DNA from: Heliomicrobium undosum
GTDB lineage: Bacteria > Bacillota > Desulfitobacteriia > Heliobacteriales > Heliobacteriaceae
Reading direction: 5' to 3'
Assembly: GCF_009877425.1 (NCBI RefSeq)
Contig: NZ_WXEY01000003.1
Location: forward strand, 241,416 to 305,415
Length of the DNA: 64,000 bases
The position numbers and the translations under genes were made by a program. Numbering within the stretch: position 1 is the stretch's first letter; the number at the start of each line of letters is the position of its first letter. This document shows positions 1 to 7,782 of this stretch, piece by piece. Below the pieces are notes generated by a model. That model saw only the letters and a list, made by a program, of their open reading frames with translations. It was not told where the DNA came from and did no database searches.

Positions 1-309
1 CACACCACCCGCCATGTGGAACTGATCCGGTTGACGTCGGGCGCGCTGGTCGCCGATACACCCGGGTTTTCCACCCTCTATCTGCCCGATATCCCCGTCC
101 AGGATTTGCCCGGATTTTTCCCTGAGATGGCGCCTCACCTCGGCGGTTGCCGTTTTACCAGTTGCCTGCACAAGACGGAGCCGGACTGTGCCGTCATCAA
201 GGCCGTCGAGGCGGGGCAGATCCACCGGCAGCGCTACGACCACTACCTGATGTTCCTGAACGAATTGATCGAGCGGGAGCGACAGGCCCCGAAAGGAAGA
301 AAATCATGA
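1..309 (+). CDS. rsgA: Ribosome small subunit-dependent GTPase A, C-terminal fragment
   Basis: The reading frame is open from base 1, so this is the last 102 residues of a gene that begins outside the window. RsgA (YjeQ) is a circularly permuted GTPase that checks late 30S subunit maturation. The visible part holds the end of the GTPase domain (an ADTPGFS stretch, the DxPG G3 motif) and the C-terminal zinc-binding region with the pattern C-x4-C-x-H-x5-C (CRFTSCLHKTEPDC), typical of this family. The stop overlaps the rpe start in an ATGA junction, which suggests translational coupling; rsgA-rpe is a common Firmicute order. Confidence 0.93.
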   Translation, partial: HTTRHVELIRLTSGALVADTPGFSTLYLPDIPVQDLPGFFPEMAPHLGGCRFTSCLHKTEPDCAVIKAVEAGQIHRQRYDHYLMFLNELIERERQAPKGRKS

Positions 310-968
310 CGATCAAAATCGCGCCGTCGATCCTGTCGGCCGACTTCGCCAACCTGGGCGCGCAGGTCGCCGCCGTGGAAGCGGGCGGCGCCGAGTACCT
401 GCACATCGACGTGATGGACGGTCACTTCGTGCCCAACATCACCATCGGACCCCTCGTCGTGGCGGCGTTGCGGGAGCGCAGCCGGATGGTCTTTGACACC
501 CACCTGATGATCGAAGCCCCGGACAAGTACATCCCTGACTTCATCCAAGCCGGGTCGGACCTGATCACGGTCCACCAGGAGGCCTGTGTCCACCTGCACC
601 GCACCCTGTCGCTGATCAAGGAAAAGGGCGCCCGGGCCGGTGTGGCTCTCAACCCAGCCACACCCTGGCAGAGCCTGGCCTGTGTCCTGCCCATGGTCGA
701 TCTGGTCCTGGTCATGTCCGTCAATCCCGGTTTTGGCGGCCAGAAGTTTATCGCCGGCGCCTTGCCCAAGATCGAAGCGTTGGCCCGTTGCCGCCAGGAG
801 CAGGGCCTTTGCTTCGAGATCCAGGTCGACGGCGGTGTCAACCGGACGACGGCGCCCCAGGTCGTCCAGGCTGGGGCCGATGTGCTGGTGGCCGGTTCGG
901 CCCTCTTCGGGGCGCCCGATCCCCAGGCTGAGGTGGCCCAACTCCGGGCGGCTGCGTTGACCCTTTGA
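306..968 (+). CDS. rpe: Ribulose-phosphate 3-epimerase
   Basis: The 220-residue product matches the usual length of the family and interconverts D-ribulose 5-phosphate and D-xylulose 5-phosphate in the cytosolic pentose phosphate pathway. It is a TIM-barrel protein with the expected landmarks: SADFANL near residue 11, the IDVMDGHFVPN block with the likely catalytic Asp35 and a metal-binding His40, DTHLMI, NPGFGGQ and a late QVDGGV with the second catalytic Asp. The ATG overlaps the rsgA stop by four bases. A reading frame in the same register extends further upstream, but only this start gives the canonical MTIKIAPSILSADF N-terminus. A consensus promoter for the next operon overlaps the stop codon. 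Confidence 0.96.
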   Translation: MTIKIAPSILSADFANLGAQVAAVEAGGAEYLHIDVMDGHFVPNITIGPLVVAALRERSRMVFDTHLMIEAPDKYIPDFIQAGSDLITVHQEACVHLHRTLSLIKEKGARAGVALNPATPWQSLACVLPMVDLVLVMSVNPGFGGQKFIAGALPKIEALARCRQEQGLCFEIQVDGGVNRTTAPQVVQAGADVLVAGSALFGAPDPQAEVAQLRAAALTL

Positions 969-993
969 CAGGATTCGCGCCGGTTGGTATAAT
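965..993 (+). promoter_or_regulatory. Sigma-A promoter of the riboflavin operon
   Basis: TTGACA (965-970) and TATAAT (988-993) are both perfect consensus and are 17 bases apart. The -35 box overlaps the rpe stop codon. Transcription would start near base 1000, about 30 bases before the FMN riboswitch. Confidence 0.88.
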
Positions 994-1030
994 TGATCCT
1001 ACAACAAAAAGCACAATTGAATCGGTGTTT

Positions 1031-1142
1031 TCCTTGGGGATGGGTGCAATTCCCTACCGGCGGTAAAGCCCGCGAGCCCTTCGGGGCAGATCCGGTGTGA
1101 TTCCGGGGCCGACAGTGACAGTCTGGATGGGAAAGGGAAACG
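1031..1142 (+). promoter_or_regulatory. FMN riboswitch (RFN element)
   Basis: The stretch carries the conserved RFN blocks in order: a GGGGATGGGTGCAATTCCC-like opening, ACCGGCGGTAAAGCCCGCGAGCCC, then GGGGCCGACAGTGACAGTCTGGATGG and a closing purine run. It lies between a consensus promoter and a terminator, upstream of ribD. The known behaviour of the class is that FMN binding favours termination, so flavin excess should shut off the operon; that is inferred from the family. Confidence 0.95.
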
Positions 1143-1221
1143 AAGAGGCGGCTGACACATGGGCAGCTTGTCCTTGCTTTGTCCTGCCGTTGCGGTTCCG
1201 GTCAAAGTGTTGTTTCTGTAT

Positions 1222-1256
1222 CCCCGGGGAAACTAACCCCGGGGGTTCTTCGTTTT
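1222..1256 (+). terminator. Riboswitch-controlled terminator ahead of ribD
   Basis: CCCCGGGG (1222-1229) pairs with CCCCGGGG (1237-1244) across a seven-base loop, followed by GTTCTTCGTTTT. Its position after the RFN element and 20 bases before ribD marks it as the expression platform. Confidence 0.8.
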
Positions 1257-1278
1257 CCCGGAGAGTGGTGGTGTTGAG

Positions 1279-2403
1279 TTGATTCCAGAAGACCTTTCAT
1301 TCATGAGCCGCGCCCTGGAACTGGCCGCCCTGGCCTTGGGGAGGACAAGTCCCAACCCGGTCGTCGGCTCGGTCATCGTCAAGGATGGGCGCGTTATCGG
1401 GGAAGGGTATCACCGGAAAGCGGGGACGCCCCATGCGGAGGTTCACGCCTTGCGCCAGGCCGGCGAGGCCGCCTGCGGCGGAACCCTCTATGTGACCCTT
1501 GAACCGTGCAACCATCATGGACGAACCCCGCCCTGCACCGAAGCGATCATCGCCGCCGGGATCAGCCGGGTGGTGGCCGCCGTGCCAGACCCCAACCCCC
1601 AGGTGGCGGGGCAGGGATTCTCCAGGCTGCGCGAGGCCGGCATCGAAGTCGATGTAGGGGTGATGGCCGATGAGGCCATCGCCATCAACCAGCCCTTTTT
1701 CACCTGGATGACGCGCAAGCGGCCCTGGGTGCTACTGAAGTGGGCCATGACGGCGGACGGCAAGATCGCCGCCGCATCGGGCGACAGCCGCTGGGTCAGC
1801 AGCCCGGCGTCGCGCCACAAGGTCCACGAGTGGCGCAACCGCCTCGACGCTATCCTAGTCGGCATCGGCACGGTGCTGGCCGATGATCCCCAGTTGACCG
1901 TCCGCCTCGCCGAAACCGACTGTCGCAACCCCATCCGCGTCATCGTCGACAGCAAGGCGCGGACACCGCTGACGGCGAAGGTCCTGTCGCCGGAGGCGAA
2001 GACCATCATCGCGGTCACCGAGGCGGCGCCGGCGGAGCAGGTCGCAGCGCTTGAACAGGCTGGGGCCAAGGTGCTACGCTGCCTAGCCGATGCCGGCGGT
2101 CGCGTCGATTTGTCCAATCTTTTGAACCAACTCGCCTGTGACGGCGTCACGTCGCTTTTGGTGGAGGGCGGGGCGCGCATCCACGGGGCCTTTTTGGATG
2201 GAAACCTGGCCGACCGGGCGGCCATCTTTTTGGCCCCGAAGATCGTCGGCGGAGAGGGGGCGCCGTCGCCGGTCGGCGGGACGGGAGCGGCTATGATGGC
2301 CGAGGCCCGCCGGCTGCAAAGATGTGTTATGACCCCTGTCGGAGACGATTGGCTGCTCGAAGGGGTACTGCAGGAGGTGAGGCCGTGTTTACCGGAATCG
2401 TAG
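1279..2403 (+). CDS. ribD: Bifunctional diaminohydroxyphosphoribosylaminopyrimidine deaminase / 5-amino-6-(5-phosphoribosylamino)uracil reductase
   Basis: The 374-residue protein carries out steps two and three of riboflavin synthesis. The N-terminal cytidine-deaminase-like domain (about 1-145) has the zinc site HAE (His52, Glu54) and PCNHHGRTPPC (Cys77, Cys86). The C-terminal reductase domain (about 148-374) has the expected NADPH-binding region ending in VEGGARIHGAFL. A TTG start at 1279 is preferred: it gives the usual short leader before SRALELA, and GGAGAG lies upstream, although the spacing is long; the next candidate, an ATG eight codons on, would trim a conserved segment. It is the first gene of the FMN-regulated operon and overlaps ribE by 19 bases. 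Confidence 0.94.
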   Translation: MIPEDLSFMSRALELAALALGRTSPNPVVGSVIVKDGRVIGEGYHRKAGTPHAEVHALRQAGEAACGGTLYVTLEPCNHHGRTPPCTEAIIAAGISRVVAAVPDPNPQVAGQGFSRLREAGIEVDVGVMADEAIAINQPFFTWMTRKRPWVLLKWAMTADGKIAAASGDSRWVSSPASRHKVHEWRNRLDAILVGIGTVLADDPQLTVRLAETDCRNPIRVIVDSKARTPLTAKVLSPEAKTIIAVTEAAPAEQVAALEQAGAKVLRCLADAGGRVDLSNLLNQLACDGVTSLLVEGGARIHGAFLDGNLADRAAIFLAPKIVGGEGAPSPVGGTGAAMMAEARRLQRCVMTPVGDDWLLEGVLQEVRPCLPES

Positions 2404-3059
2404 AGGAACTGGGCGTCGTCCGGGCGATTTCCCGGGGCGCTCGCTCAGCCAAGATCGAGATCAACGCGAAAACGGTCGTTGAGGACGTGAAGCTCGGCGA
2501 TTCCATCGCCGTCAACGGCGTCTGTTTGACCGTCGTCCGCTTTGACGGGAGCGGCTTTACGGCCGATGTGATGGCCGAGACGATCGACCGCACCGCCCTG
2601 TCGGAACTCCAGCCGGGACACCGGGTCAACCTGGAGCGGGCCGTCCGCGCCGGCGATCGCCTGGGCGGCCATATCGTCTCCGGCCACATCGACGCTGTCG
2701 GCGTCATCCGGGGCCAGGAGCGCGTCGACATTGCCGTCGTGACAGAGATCGCCGCGCCGCCGGAACTGTTGCGCTATGTCATCCCGAAGGGCTCCATCGC
2801 CATCGACGGCATCAGCCTGACGGTGGTCGATGTCTTTGAGGCGGCCTTTACCGTCTCCTTGATCCCCCACACGGCCGGGCTGACAACGCTGGGCTTGAAG
2901 AAGCCGGGCCACAAGGTCAACCTGGAGGCCGACGTGATCGGCAAGTATGTGGAACGCCTGCTCACCGGCAGGATACCTTCCGCCGAGTCGGGCCGCGCTG
3001 CGGCGGCAGGAAAAGGATCCCGGTTGACCCGCGAGTTTTTGCTGGAAAATGGATATTAA
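2385..3059 (+). CDS. ribE: Riboflavin synthase, alpha subunit
   Basis: The enzyme dismutates two molecules of 6,7-dimethyl-8-ribityllumazine to riboflavin. The 224-residue product shows the two-fold lumazine-binding repeat: [10 protein letters not shown] opening the first half, and [12 protein letters not shown] near residue 98 opening the second. The GTG at 2385 follows a perfect AGGAGGTGA (2372-2380) and gives the canonical MFTGIVEE N-terminus; the frame is open 63 bases further upstream, but that stretch lies inside ribD. The C-terminal tail (about 200-224) is somewhat longer than in many homologues. Confidence 0.95.
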   Translation: MFTGIVEELGVVRAISRGARSAKIEINAKTVVEDVKLGDSIAVNGVCLTVVRFDGSGFTADVMAETIDRTALSELQPGHRVNLERAVRAGDRLGGHIVSGHIDAVGVIRGQERVDIAVVTEIAAPPELLRYVIPKGSIAIDGISLTVVDVFEAAFTVSLIPHTAGLTTLGLKKPGHKVNLEADVIGKYVERLLTGRIPSAESGRAAAAGKGSRLTREFLLENGY

Positions 3060-3071
3060 GAGGTGAGTCCC

Positions 3072-4265
3072 TTGGCATTTAGCACGATTGAGGAAGCCAT
3101 CCAGGACATCCGCGACGGCCGTATGATCATCGTCGTTGACGATGAGGACCGGGAGAATGAAGGCGACCTGTTGATGGCGGCGGAAAAGGCCACGCCGGAG
3201 GCGATCAACTTCATGGCCACCTTCGGCCGGGGTTTGATCTGTGTCCCCATGACGGGGGAGCGGCTCGACGCCCTGGAGATCCACGCCATGGTCCGCGACA
3301 ACACGGACCGCATGCAGACGGCCTTCACTGTCTCCGTTGACGCCACAACCTGCACCACCGGCATCTCGGCCTACGAACGGGACCAGACGATCCACACCCT
3401 GCTGGACGCCAAGACGAAGCCCGACGATCTGCGCAAGCCGGGCCACATCTTCCCGCTGCGCGCCCGCGACGGCGGCGTGCTGGTGCGGGCAGGGCACACG
3501 GAAGCGGCTGTCGATCTGGCCCGGATGGCCGGCCTCTACCCGGCCGGCGTCATCTGCGAAGTCATGGCCGACGACGGCACGATGGCCCGGATCCCCGAGT
3601 TGCTGCCCTTCGCGGAAAAACATAACCTCAAGATCATCACCATCGCCGACCTGATCGAGTACCGCCGCCGCACGGAAAAGCTGATCCGGCGGGTGGAGAC
3701 GATCAAGCTGCCCACCAAGTACGGCGATTTTACGGCAGTCGCCTATGAGAGCCTCCTCGACGGCGAAGGTCACCTGGCCATCGTCAAAGGGGATGTGGAA
3801 GACGGCGAAGAGTCGGTGCTCGTGCGGGTCCACTCGGAATGCCTCACCGGCGATGTGCTCGGCTCCAAGCGCTGTGACTGCGGCGACCAGTTGGCCAGCG
3901 CGCTCCTGCGGATCGAGGAAGAGGGTCGCGGCGTCGTCCTCTACATGCGCCAGGAGGGACGCGGCATCGGCCTGGTCAACAAGATCCGCGCCTACAAGCT
4001 CCAGGACATGGGCGCCGACACCGTTCAGGCCAACGAGATGCTCGGCTTCCCCGCCGACCTGCGCGATTACGGCACCGGCGCCCAGATCCTGGCCGACCTG
4101 GGCCTGAAAAAGATCCGCCTCATGACCAACAACCCGCGCAAGATCAAAGGGTTGGAAGGCTACGGCCTCTCTGTCGTCGAGCGGGTGCCTATCGTCATCG
4201 ACTGTGTCCCCGAAAACGAACGGTACTTGAAGACGAAGGAAGAGAAACTGGGGCATATGCTCTAA
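3072..4265 (+). CDS. ribBA: Bifunctional 3,4-dihydroxy-2-butanone 4-phosphate synthase / GTP cyclohydrolase II
   Basis: This 397-residue fusion supplies both starting branches of riboflavin synthesis. The N-terminal DHBP synthase domain (about 1-200) has [11 protein letters not shown], the acidic metal-binding loop, and [11 protein letters not shown]. The C-terminal GTP cyclohydrolase II domain (about 205-397) has the zinc-ligand pattern in [17 protein letters not shown] and the RQEGRGIGL catalytic segment. TTG at 3072 is chosen because AAGAGGTGAG (3058-3067) sits five bases upstream; a GTG at 3063, inside that Shine-Dalgarno, would add three residues. It follows ribE with almost no gap. Confidence 0.95.
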   Translation: MAFSTIEEAIQDIRDGRMIIVVDDEDRENEGDLLMAAEKATPEAINFMATFGRGLICVPMTGERLDALEIHAMVRDNTDRMQTAFTVSVDATTCTTGISAYERDQTIHTLLDAKTKPDDLRKPGHIFPLRARDGGVLVRAGHTEAAVDLARMAGLYPAGVICEVMADDGTMARIPELLPFAEKHNLKIITIADLIEYRRRTEKLIRRVETIKLPTKYGDFTAVAYESLLDGEGHLAIVKGDVEDGEESVLVRVHSECLTGDVLGSKRCDCGDQLASALLRIEEEGRGVVLYMRQEGRGIGLVNKIRAYKLQDMGADTVQANEMLGFPADLRDYGTGAQILADLGLKKIRLMTNNPRKIKGLEGYGLSVVERVPIVIDCVPENERYLKTKEEKLGHML

Positions 4266-4291
4266 AAAAAAGTGAAGGAGTCGATCCATCC

Positions 4292-4762
4292 ATGCCAGGC
4301 GCTATCTATGAAGGCCATCTGATCGGCCAAGGGTTGAAAATCGGCATTGTCGTTTCCCGTTTTAACGAGTTCATCTCCTCCAAACTGGTTGCCGGCGCCC
4401 AGGACGCCCTGTTGCGCCACGGCGTCTCCGACCAGGATGTGCATGTCGCCTGGGTTCCCGGCGCTTTCGAGATCCCCCTGGTGGCGAAAAAAATGACGGC
4501 TAAGGGTTATGACGCCGTCATCTGCCTCGGCGCCGTCATCCGGGGCTCGACGCCCCATTTTGACTACGTCTGCAGCGAGGTGTCCAAAGGCGTCGCCCAG
4601 GTGGGCCTCCAATCGGGCGTTCCCACCATCTTTGGGGTCCTCACGACTGACACGATCGAACAGGCCATCGAGCGGGCGGGGACGAAGGCCGGCAACAAGG
4701 GCTGGGACGCCGCCATGTCGGCCATTGAGATGGCCAATCTGCTGCGCAGCATCGGCGGCTGA
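4292..4762 (+). CDS. ribH: 6,7-dimethyl-8-ribityllumazine synthase
   Basis: The 156-residue enzyme condenses the pyrimidine and butanone-phosphate intermediates into the lumazine substrate of RibE, normally as an icosahedral shell. The family signatures are clear: [13 protein letters not shown] near residue 20, [10 protein letters not shown] near 56, [17 protein letters not shown] near 77 (with the His of the active site), and [22 protein letters not shown] at 4274-4279 precedes the ATG by about 12 bases. It completes the rib gene set, four bases before the kinase gene. Confidence 0.96.
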   Translation: MPGAIYEGHLIGQGLKIGIVVSRFNEFISSKLVAGAQDALLRHGVSDQDVHVAWVPGAFEIPLVAKKMTAKGYDAVICLGAVIRGSTPHFDYVCSEVSKGVAQVGLQSGVPTIFGVLTTDTIEQAIERAGTKAGNKGWDAAMSAIEMANLLRSIGG

Positions 4763-4766
4763 TCCG

Positions 4767-5693
4767 ATGGATCGGATTCCGTCGGCCATCACCGTGCAGA
4801 GCCTGGTCGCCCGGGGATTTGTCGGCAATTCGGCCGTCATCCCCGGGTTCCTGGCCTGCCGGGTCGAACCCTACCCGGTCCATACGGTCATGCTCGGCGC
4901 CCATGGCGCCGTCCGTCCCCGGCGGGGCGGCGTCGTTCCGTCGCCACTTTTCTACGGCCTGCTGCGCTCCCTCGAAGAGGTGGAGGCCGACCTGATTCTG
5001 AGCGGTTACCTCGGGTCAGCCGAACAGGGAGATATCCTGGCCGACTGGTTGTCCCGCCGGATGGCGGCGAAGGAACCGATCCCCTACCTGCTCGATCCCG
5101 TGCTGGGCGATGATCCCCACGGGCTCTATGTGACGCCGGAGGTGACGGATGTGGTCCGGGAGCGGCTGTTGCCGCTGGCCCAGGTGATCACGCCCAATCC
5201 CTTTGAGGTGCTAAAGTTGGCCGGAATGGATCCGGCGGCGGCAGACCGCAGTGAGCCTGTAATCATAGCGGCGGCACGTCGCCTGTTGGAACCGGCCACG
5301 GGGCCTTGCCCCCCTGCGCCCGCGTCCAGGCTTCAGTGGGTGATCGTCACCAGTTGGCGGCGGGAGAACAACCGGATCTACACCCTTGCACTCGGACGGG
5401 AGGCGGTCTGGGAGGTCGGCGTCAACGCGGTGCCCTGGTCAGCCTACGGCACAGGGGATCTCTTTGCCGCCATCGTGGCGGCTGGGATCTGCCACGACCG
5501 GTCCGTTCCCGAGGCCTGCGCGGCGGCGGCTCGCGCTGTGGCAACGGCCCTGAAAGAGGCGCAAAGCAACGGCGCGGATACAGTCATGCCGATCGGGCTT
5601 CCTGACTTTTATCGAACATCAGCCGGTGAAGCTGCAGAGGCTGCCGGCGGCGAATGTGACTGTGGCCTAACGCTTAAGCGTTTTGAACCCTAG
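4767..5693 (+). CDS. Pyridoxal/pyridoxine kinase-like protein (PfkB/ribokinase superfamily)
   Basis: The 308-residue product resembles the PdxY/PdxK branch, which phosphorylates pyridoxal or pyridoxine. Supporting motifs are GFVGNSAVIPGFLACRVEPYPVHTVMLG near the start (the vitamin B6 kinase substrate loop), LLDPVLGDDPHGLYV, ITPNPFEVLKLAG, and GTGDLFAAIVAAG, which holds the anion-hole GTGD and the catalytic Asp. The ATG is four bases after the ribH stop, so it is probably co-transcribed under FMN control. The ribokinase fold leaves the exact substrate open: hydroxymethylpyrimidine or another small alcohol is possible, and no B6 synthesis gene lies nearby. Confidence 0.75.
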   Translation: MDRIPSAITVQSLVARGFVGNSAVIPGFLACRVEPYPVHTVMLGAHGAVRPRRGGVVPSPLFYGLLRSLEEVEADLILSGYLGSAEQGDILADWLSRRMAAKEPIPYLLDPVLGDDPHGLYVTPEVTDVVRERLLPLAQVITPNPFEVLKLAGMDPAAADRSEPVIIAAARRLLEPATGPCPPAPASRLQWVIVTSWRRENNRIYTLALGREAVWEVGVNAVPWSAYGTGDLFAAIVAAGICHDRSVPEACAAAARAVATALKEAQSNGADTVMPIGLPDFYRTSAGEAAEAAGGECDCGLTLKRFEP

Positions 5694-5785
5694 TCGGATG
5701 ACTGTACATCTTCTAAAAATGGCAAGCCTATACCTGAATTTTGTCGCATGTAAGCCTTAGTTGGAAAGGAAGACGGATCACAGCG

Positions 5786-6688
5786 ATGGGTGTCACGAAG
5801 GGCGATGAACTCATACGGGCCACGGCCCAAGACGGCATGGTGCGCTTTATCGGCGCCCGGACGACGGAACTGGTGGGCCGGGCTAGGGAACTGCACGGGA
5901 CATGGCCGGTTCCGACGGCCGCCCTGGGCCGGGCCTTGACGGCGGCGTCCCTCTTGGGGGCTTTGCAAAAAAACGATGAGAAGATGACCTTGCGCATCCT
6001 TGGCGACGGTCCCCTCGGAGCGGTGGTCGCCCAGGGCGATGCCAAGGGGCGGGTGCGCGGCTATGTGCAGCATCCGGAACTGGATCTGCCGCCGACGGCG
6101 GAAGGGAAGCTTGATGTGGGCGGCGCCGTGGGCCGCCAGGGCCATATCCATGTGACGCGGGACCTGGGGCTGAAAGAAGCCTACACCGGTTCAGCTGAGT
6201 TGGTCTCCGGCGAAATCGCCGAGGATCTGACCCAATACTTCCTCATCTCCGAACAGACGCCGAGCGCCGTCGCCCTGGGCGTCCTCATCGATGTGGACGG
6301 CTCGGTGATGTCTGCCGGCGGCTACTTGCTCCAGTTGATGCCTGGCGCCGATGACACCATGATCGAACAGTTGGAGGCGCGGATCGCCCGGATCGGCCCC
6401 ATCAGCCAGTATTGGTCCACGGGCAAGAGCGCCCGCGATCTGATGGAGGAACTCCTGGAGGGCATGGAACCGAAGGTGCTGGCCTCTTATCCACCGGAGT
6501 TTTTCTGCGGCTGCGACCGGGAGCGCGTCGCCGCATTGCTCAAGAGCCTCGGCGCTGACGAACTGGCCGATATGCGCGAGAGCCAGGGGGGCGCTGAGGT
6601 GCGATGCCATTTTTGCAGTCAAGCCCACTTTTTTGCCCCTGAAGAACTGCAAGCCTGGGAACAGGAACTGCGCAGCAAGACGGTATAA
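5786..6688 (+). CDS. hslO: Redox-regulated chaperone Hsp33
   Basis: Hsp33 is a cytosolic holdase activated by oxidation. The 300-residue length fits. The N-terminal domain begins with DELIRATAQDGMVRFIGARTT, and the C-terminal zinc switch is present as CGCDRERV (C-x-C) followed by CHFC (C-x2-C), the four redox-sensitive cysteines. The ATG at 5786 starts the protein at MGVTKGDELIRA, the usual beginning; an alternative frame opening 45 bases upstream has no good ribosome site. GGAAAGGAAGA lies upstream, although the spacing is long. An uncharacterised 92-base gap separates it from the riboflavin operon. Confidence 0.95.
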   Translation: MGVTKGDELIRATAQDGMVRFIGARTTELVGRARELHGTWPVPTAALGRALTAASLLGALQKNDEKMTLRILGDGPLGAVVAQGDAKGRVRGYVQHPELDLPPTAEGKLDVGGAVGRQGHIHVTRDLGLKEAYTGSAELVSGEIAEDLTQYFLISEQTPSAVALGVLIDVDGSVMSAGGYLLQLMPGADDTMIEQLEARIARIGPISQYWSTGKSARDLMEELLEGMEPKVLASYPPEFFCGCDRERVAALLKSLGADELADMRESQGGAEVRCHFCSQAHFFAPEELQAWEQELRSKTV

Positions 6689-6703
6689 GTTCATTATCGT
6701 TGA

Positions 6704-6754
6704 TCGCCCGCAGCGCCCAGGCAGTCGAAAGACGAAGGGAAGCGCTGCGGGCGA
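6704..6754. other. Long GC-rich inverted repeat after hslO
   Basis: Thirteen bases (6704-6716, TCGCCCGCAGCGC) pair perfectly with 6742-6754. There is no T-run on either side, so it is not a classic intrinsic terminator, but it sits between the convergent hslO and rpmB genes and may protect the 3' ends of both transcripts. Confidence 0.55.
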
Positions 6755-6760
6755 AAACGC

Positions 6761-6793
6761 AAAAAGTCCTTTGACCAACAGGTCAAAGGACTT
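6761..6793 (-). terminator. Intrinsic terminator of rpmB
   Basis: A perfect 13-base-pair stem (6764-6776 with 6781-6793, loop AACA) is followed, reading on the minus strand, by a run of five T. It lies 41 bases past the rpmB stop. Confidence 0.88.
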
Positions 6794-6834
6794 GACGCTT
6801 CGGGGTTATCGGCAACCGCAGGGGCCGCGGTTGG

Positions 6835-7026
6835 TTAGACAGACCGCTGAACTTTGCCCGAACGGAGGCAGCGGGTACAAACATTCAGACGAACAGGCGC
6901 ACCCTTGACAACCGCGCGAACGCGCTGGAGGTTGGGAGACCAGGTGCGTTTTGTGCGGATGTGGGAGTGACTGACTTGCATCCCCGTTTGAACCCCTTTG
7001 CCACAAATGGCGCATTTCCGTGCCAT
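6835..7026 (-). CDS. rpmB: 50S ribosomal protein L28
   Basis: The 63-residue basic protein belongs to the large ribosomal subunit. It starts [11 protein letters not shown] and carries a second cysteine pair near the C-terminus ([11 protein letters not shown]), the zinc-binding C+ form of L28. The ATG has a strong AAGGAGGTGG upstream on the minus strand. It is a single-gene unit facing hslO, with its own promoter and terminator. Confidence 0.97.
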   Translation of the reverse strand: MARKCAICGKGVQTGMQVSHSHIRTKRTWSPNLQRVRAVVKGAPVRLNVCTRCLRSGKVQRSV

Positions 7027-7064
7027 GATTCCACCTCCTTGGGCTCGAAAAAAATCACTATTAC

Positions 7065-7093
7065 AGTCTAACAGATAGATTGCCCTTTGGCAA
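7065..7093 (-). promoter_or_regulatory. Sigma-A promoter of rpmB
   Basis: On the minus strand TTGCCA (7093-7088) and TAGACT (7070-7065) are 17 bases apart, 39 bases ahead of the rpmB start. Confidence 0.65.
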
Positions 7094-7178
7094 GATCTTG
7101 GACGCAGGGAAAAAGGAATTCTTCCCGCTTTTGACGAATAGGTTGGCAGGAAGCAAAACTTGTTAAGGGGGGAGCGAC

Positions 7179-7388
7179 TTGGGAAGAATAACCAAGGACA
7201 TGTCGTTGATGGCATTGCTGCAGGCTTACCCTGAAGCGGCGGAAATCCTGGCACGGCACGGGATGGGCTGCCTCGGTTGCATGGGTTCCGCCACAGAGAC
7301 GATTGAAGGCGGCGCCCGGATGCATGACATTGACCTTCAGGTCCTCCTGGCGGAATTGCAGCGGTTGGAAAGGCAGGGGCCCGCGTGA
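7179..7388 (+). CDS. DUF1858 domain protein (hybrid-cluster-associated redox disulfide type)
   Basis: The 69-residue protein is almost entirely one DUF1858 domain. [31 protein letters not shown] shows the family's pattern of a helix ending in the C-x2-C pair (MGCLGC, about residues 29-33). Family members occur alone or fused to redox proteins, and the cysteine pair is thought to be redox-active; no precise role is known. The start is TTG, directly after AAGGGGGGAG. The stop codon lies inside a terminator hairpin. Confidence 0.85.
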   Translation: MGRITKDMSLMALLQAYPEAAEILARHGMGCLGCMGSATETIEGGARMHDIDLQVLLAELQRLERQGPA

Positions 7389-7401
7389 GGGCCTTTTTTT
7401 A
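7376..7401 (+). terminator. Terminator overlapping the end of the DUF1858 gene
   Basis: GGCCC (7378-7382) pairs with GGGCC (7389-7393), extendable by G-T pairs, followed by seven T. The hairpin overlaps the stop codon, so translation to the end of the gene should interfere with it. Confidence 0.7.
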
Positions 7402-7419
7402 TAGGAAGGAGTGTGACCG

Positions 7420-7782
7420 GTGATGACGGTGAAAAATCCCTCTGACATGGGCAGTGTTTCGATCGCCGACGATGTGATCGCCAATATCGCCGGACAGGCG
7501 GCGGCAGAGTGTTATGGTCTGGTGGGCATGGCGCCCAAACACCTCTTCGCAGGGATCGGCGTCAACAAGCGGGCGGAAAACGCCGCTCGCGGCATCCAGG
7601 TGAACGCCTACGGTGATTATTCGGTCTCCTTGGATCTGCATGTGATCATGGCCTACGGCGTTCGCATTCCCGAAGTGGCCCGGACGGTCATGGAACGGGT
7701 CAAGTCAGCTATCGAGAACCAACTGGGGTTGTCTGTTCGTGAGGTGAACGTCCATGTCCATGGACTCAAGATCCCCGATTAA
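7420..7782 (+). CDS. Asp23/Gls24 family envelope stress protein
   Basis: The 120-residue protein has the Asp23/Gls24 fold signatures: GSVSIADDVIANIAGQAAAECYGLVGM at the start, VNAYGDYSVSLDLHVIMAYGVRIPEVARTV in the middle, and VREVNVHVHGL near the end. In Firmicutes this protein (YloU type) is regularly paired with the DAK2/FakA-like gene that follows, as here, where the two overlap by 29 bases. AGGAAGGA (7403-7410) precedes a GTG at 7420 and an ATG at 7423, either of which could be the start. The function is not firmly known; it is linked to the cell envelope. Confidence 0.88.
   Translation: MMTVKNPSDMGSVSIADDVIANIAGQAAAECYGLVGMAPKHLFAGIGVNKRAENAARGIQVNAYGDYSVSLDLHVIMAYGVRIPEVARTVMERVKSAIENQLGLSVREVNVHVHGLKIPD

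Noticed and set aside
1097..1282. Small plus-strand frame in the riboflavin leader
   Set aside because: It lies wholly inside the FMN riboswitch and terminator, so it is not a gene.
2445..4289. Long open frame on the minus strand across ribE and ribBA (614 codons)
   Set aside because: It is the antisense shadow of GC-rich codons; no family match, no ribosome site, and it runs through two unmistakable genes.
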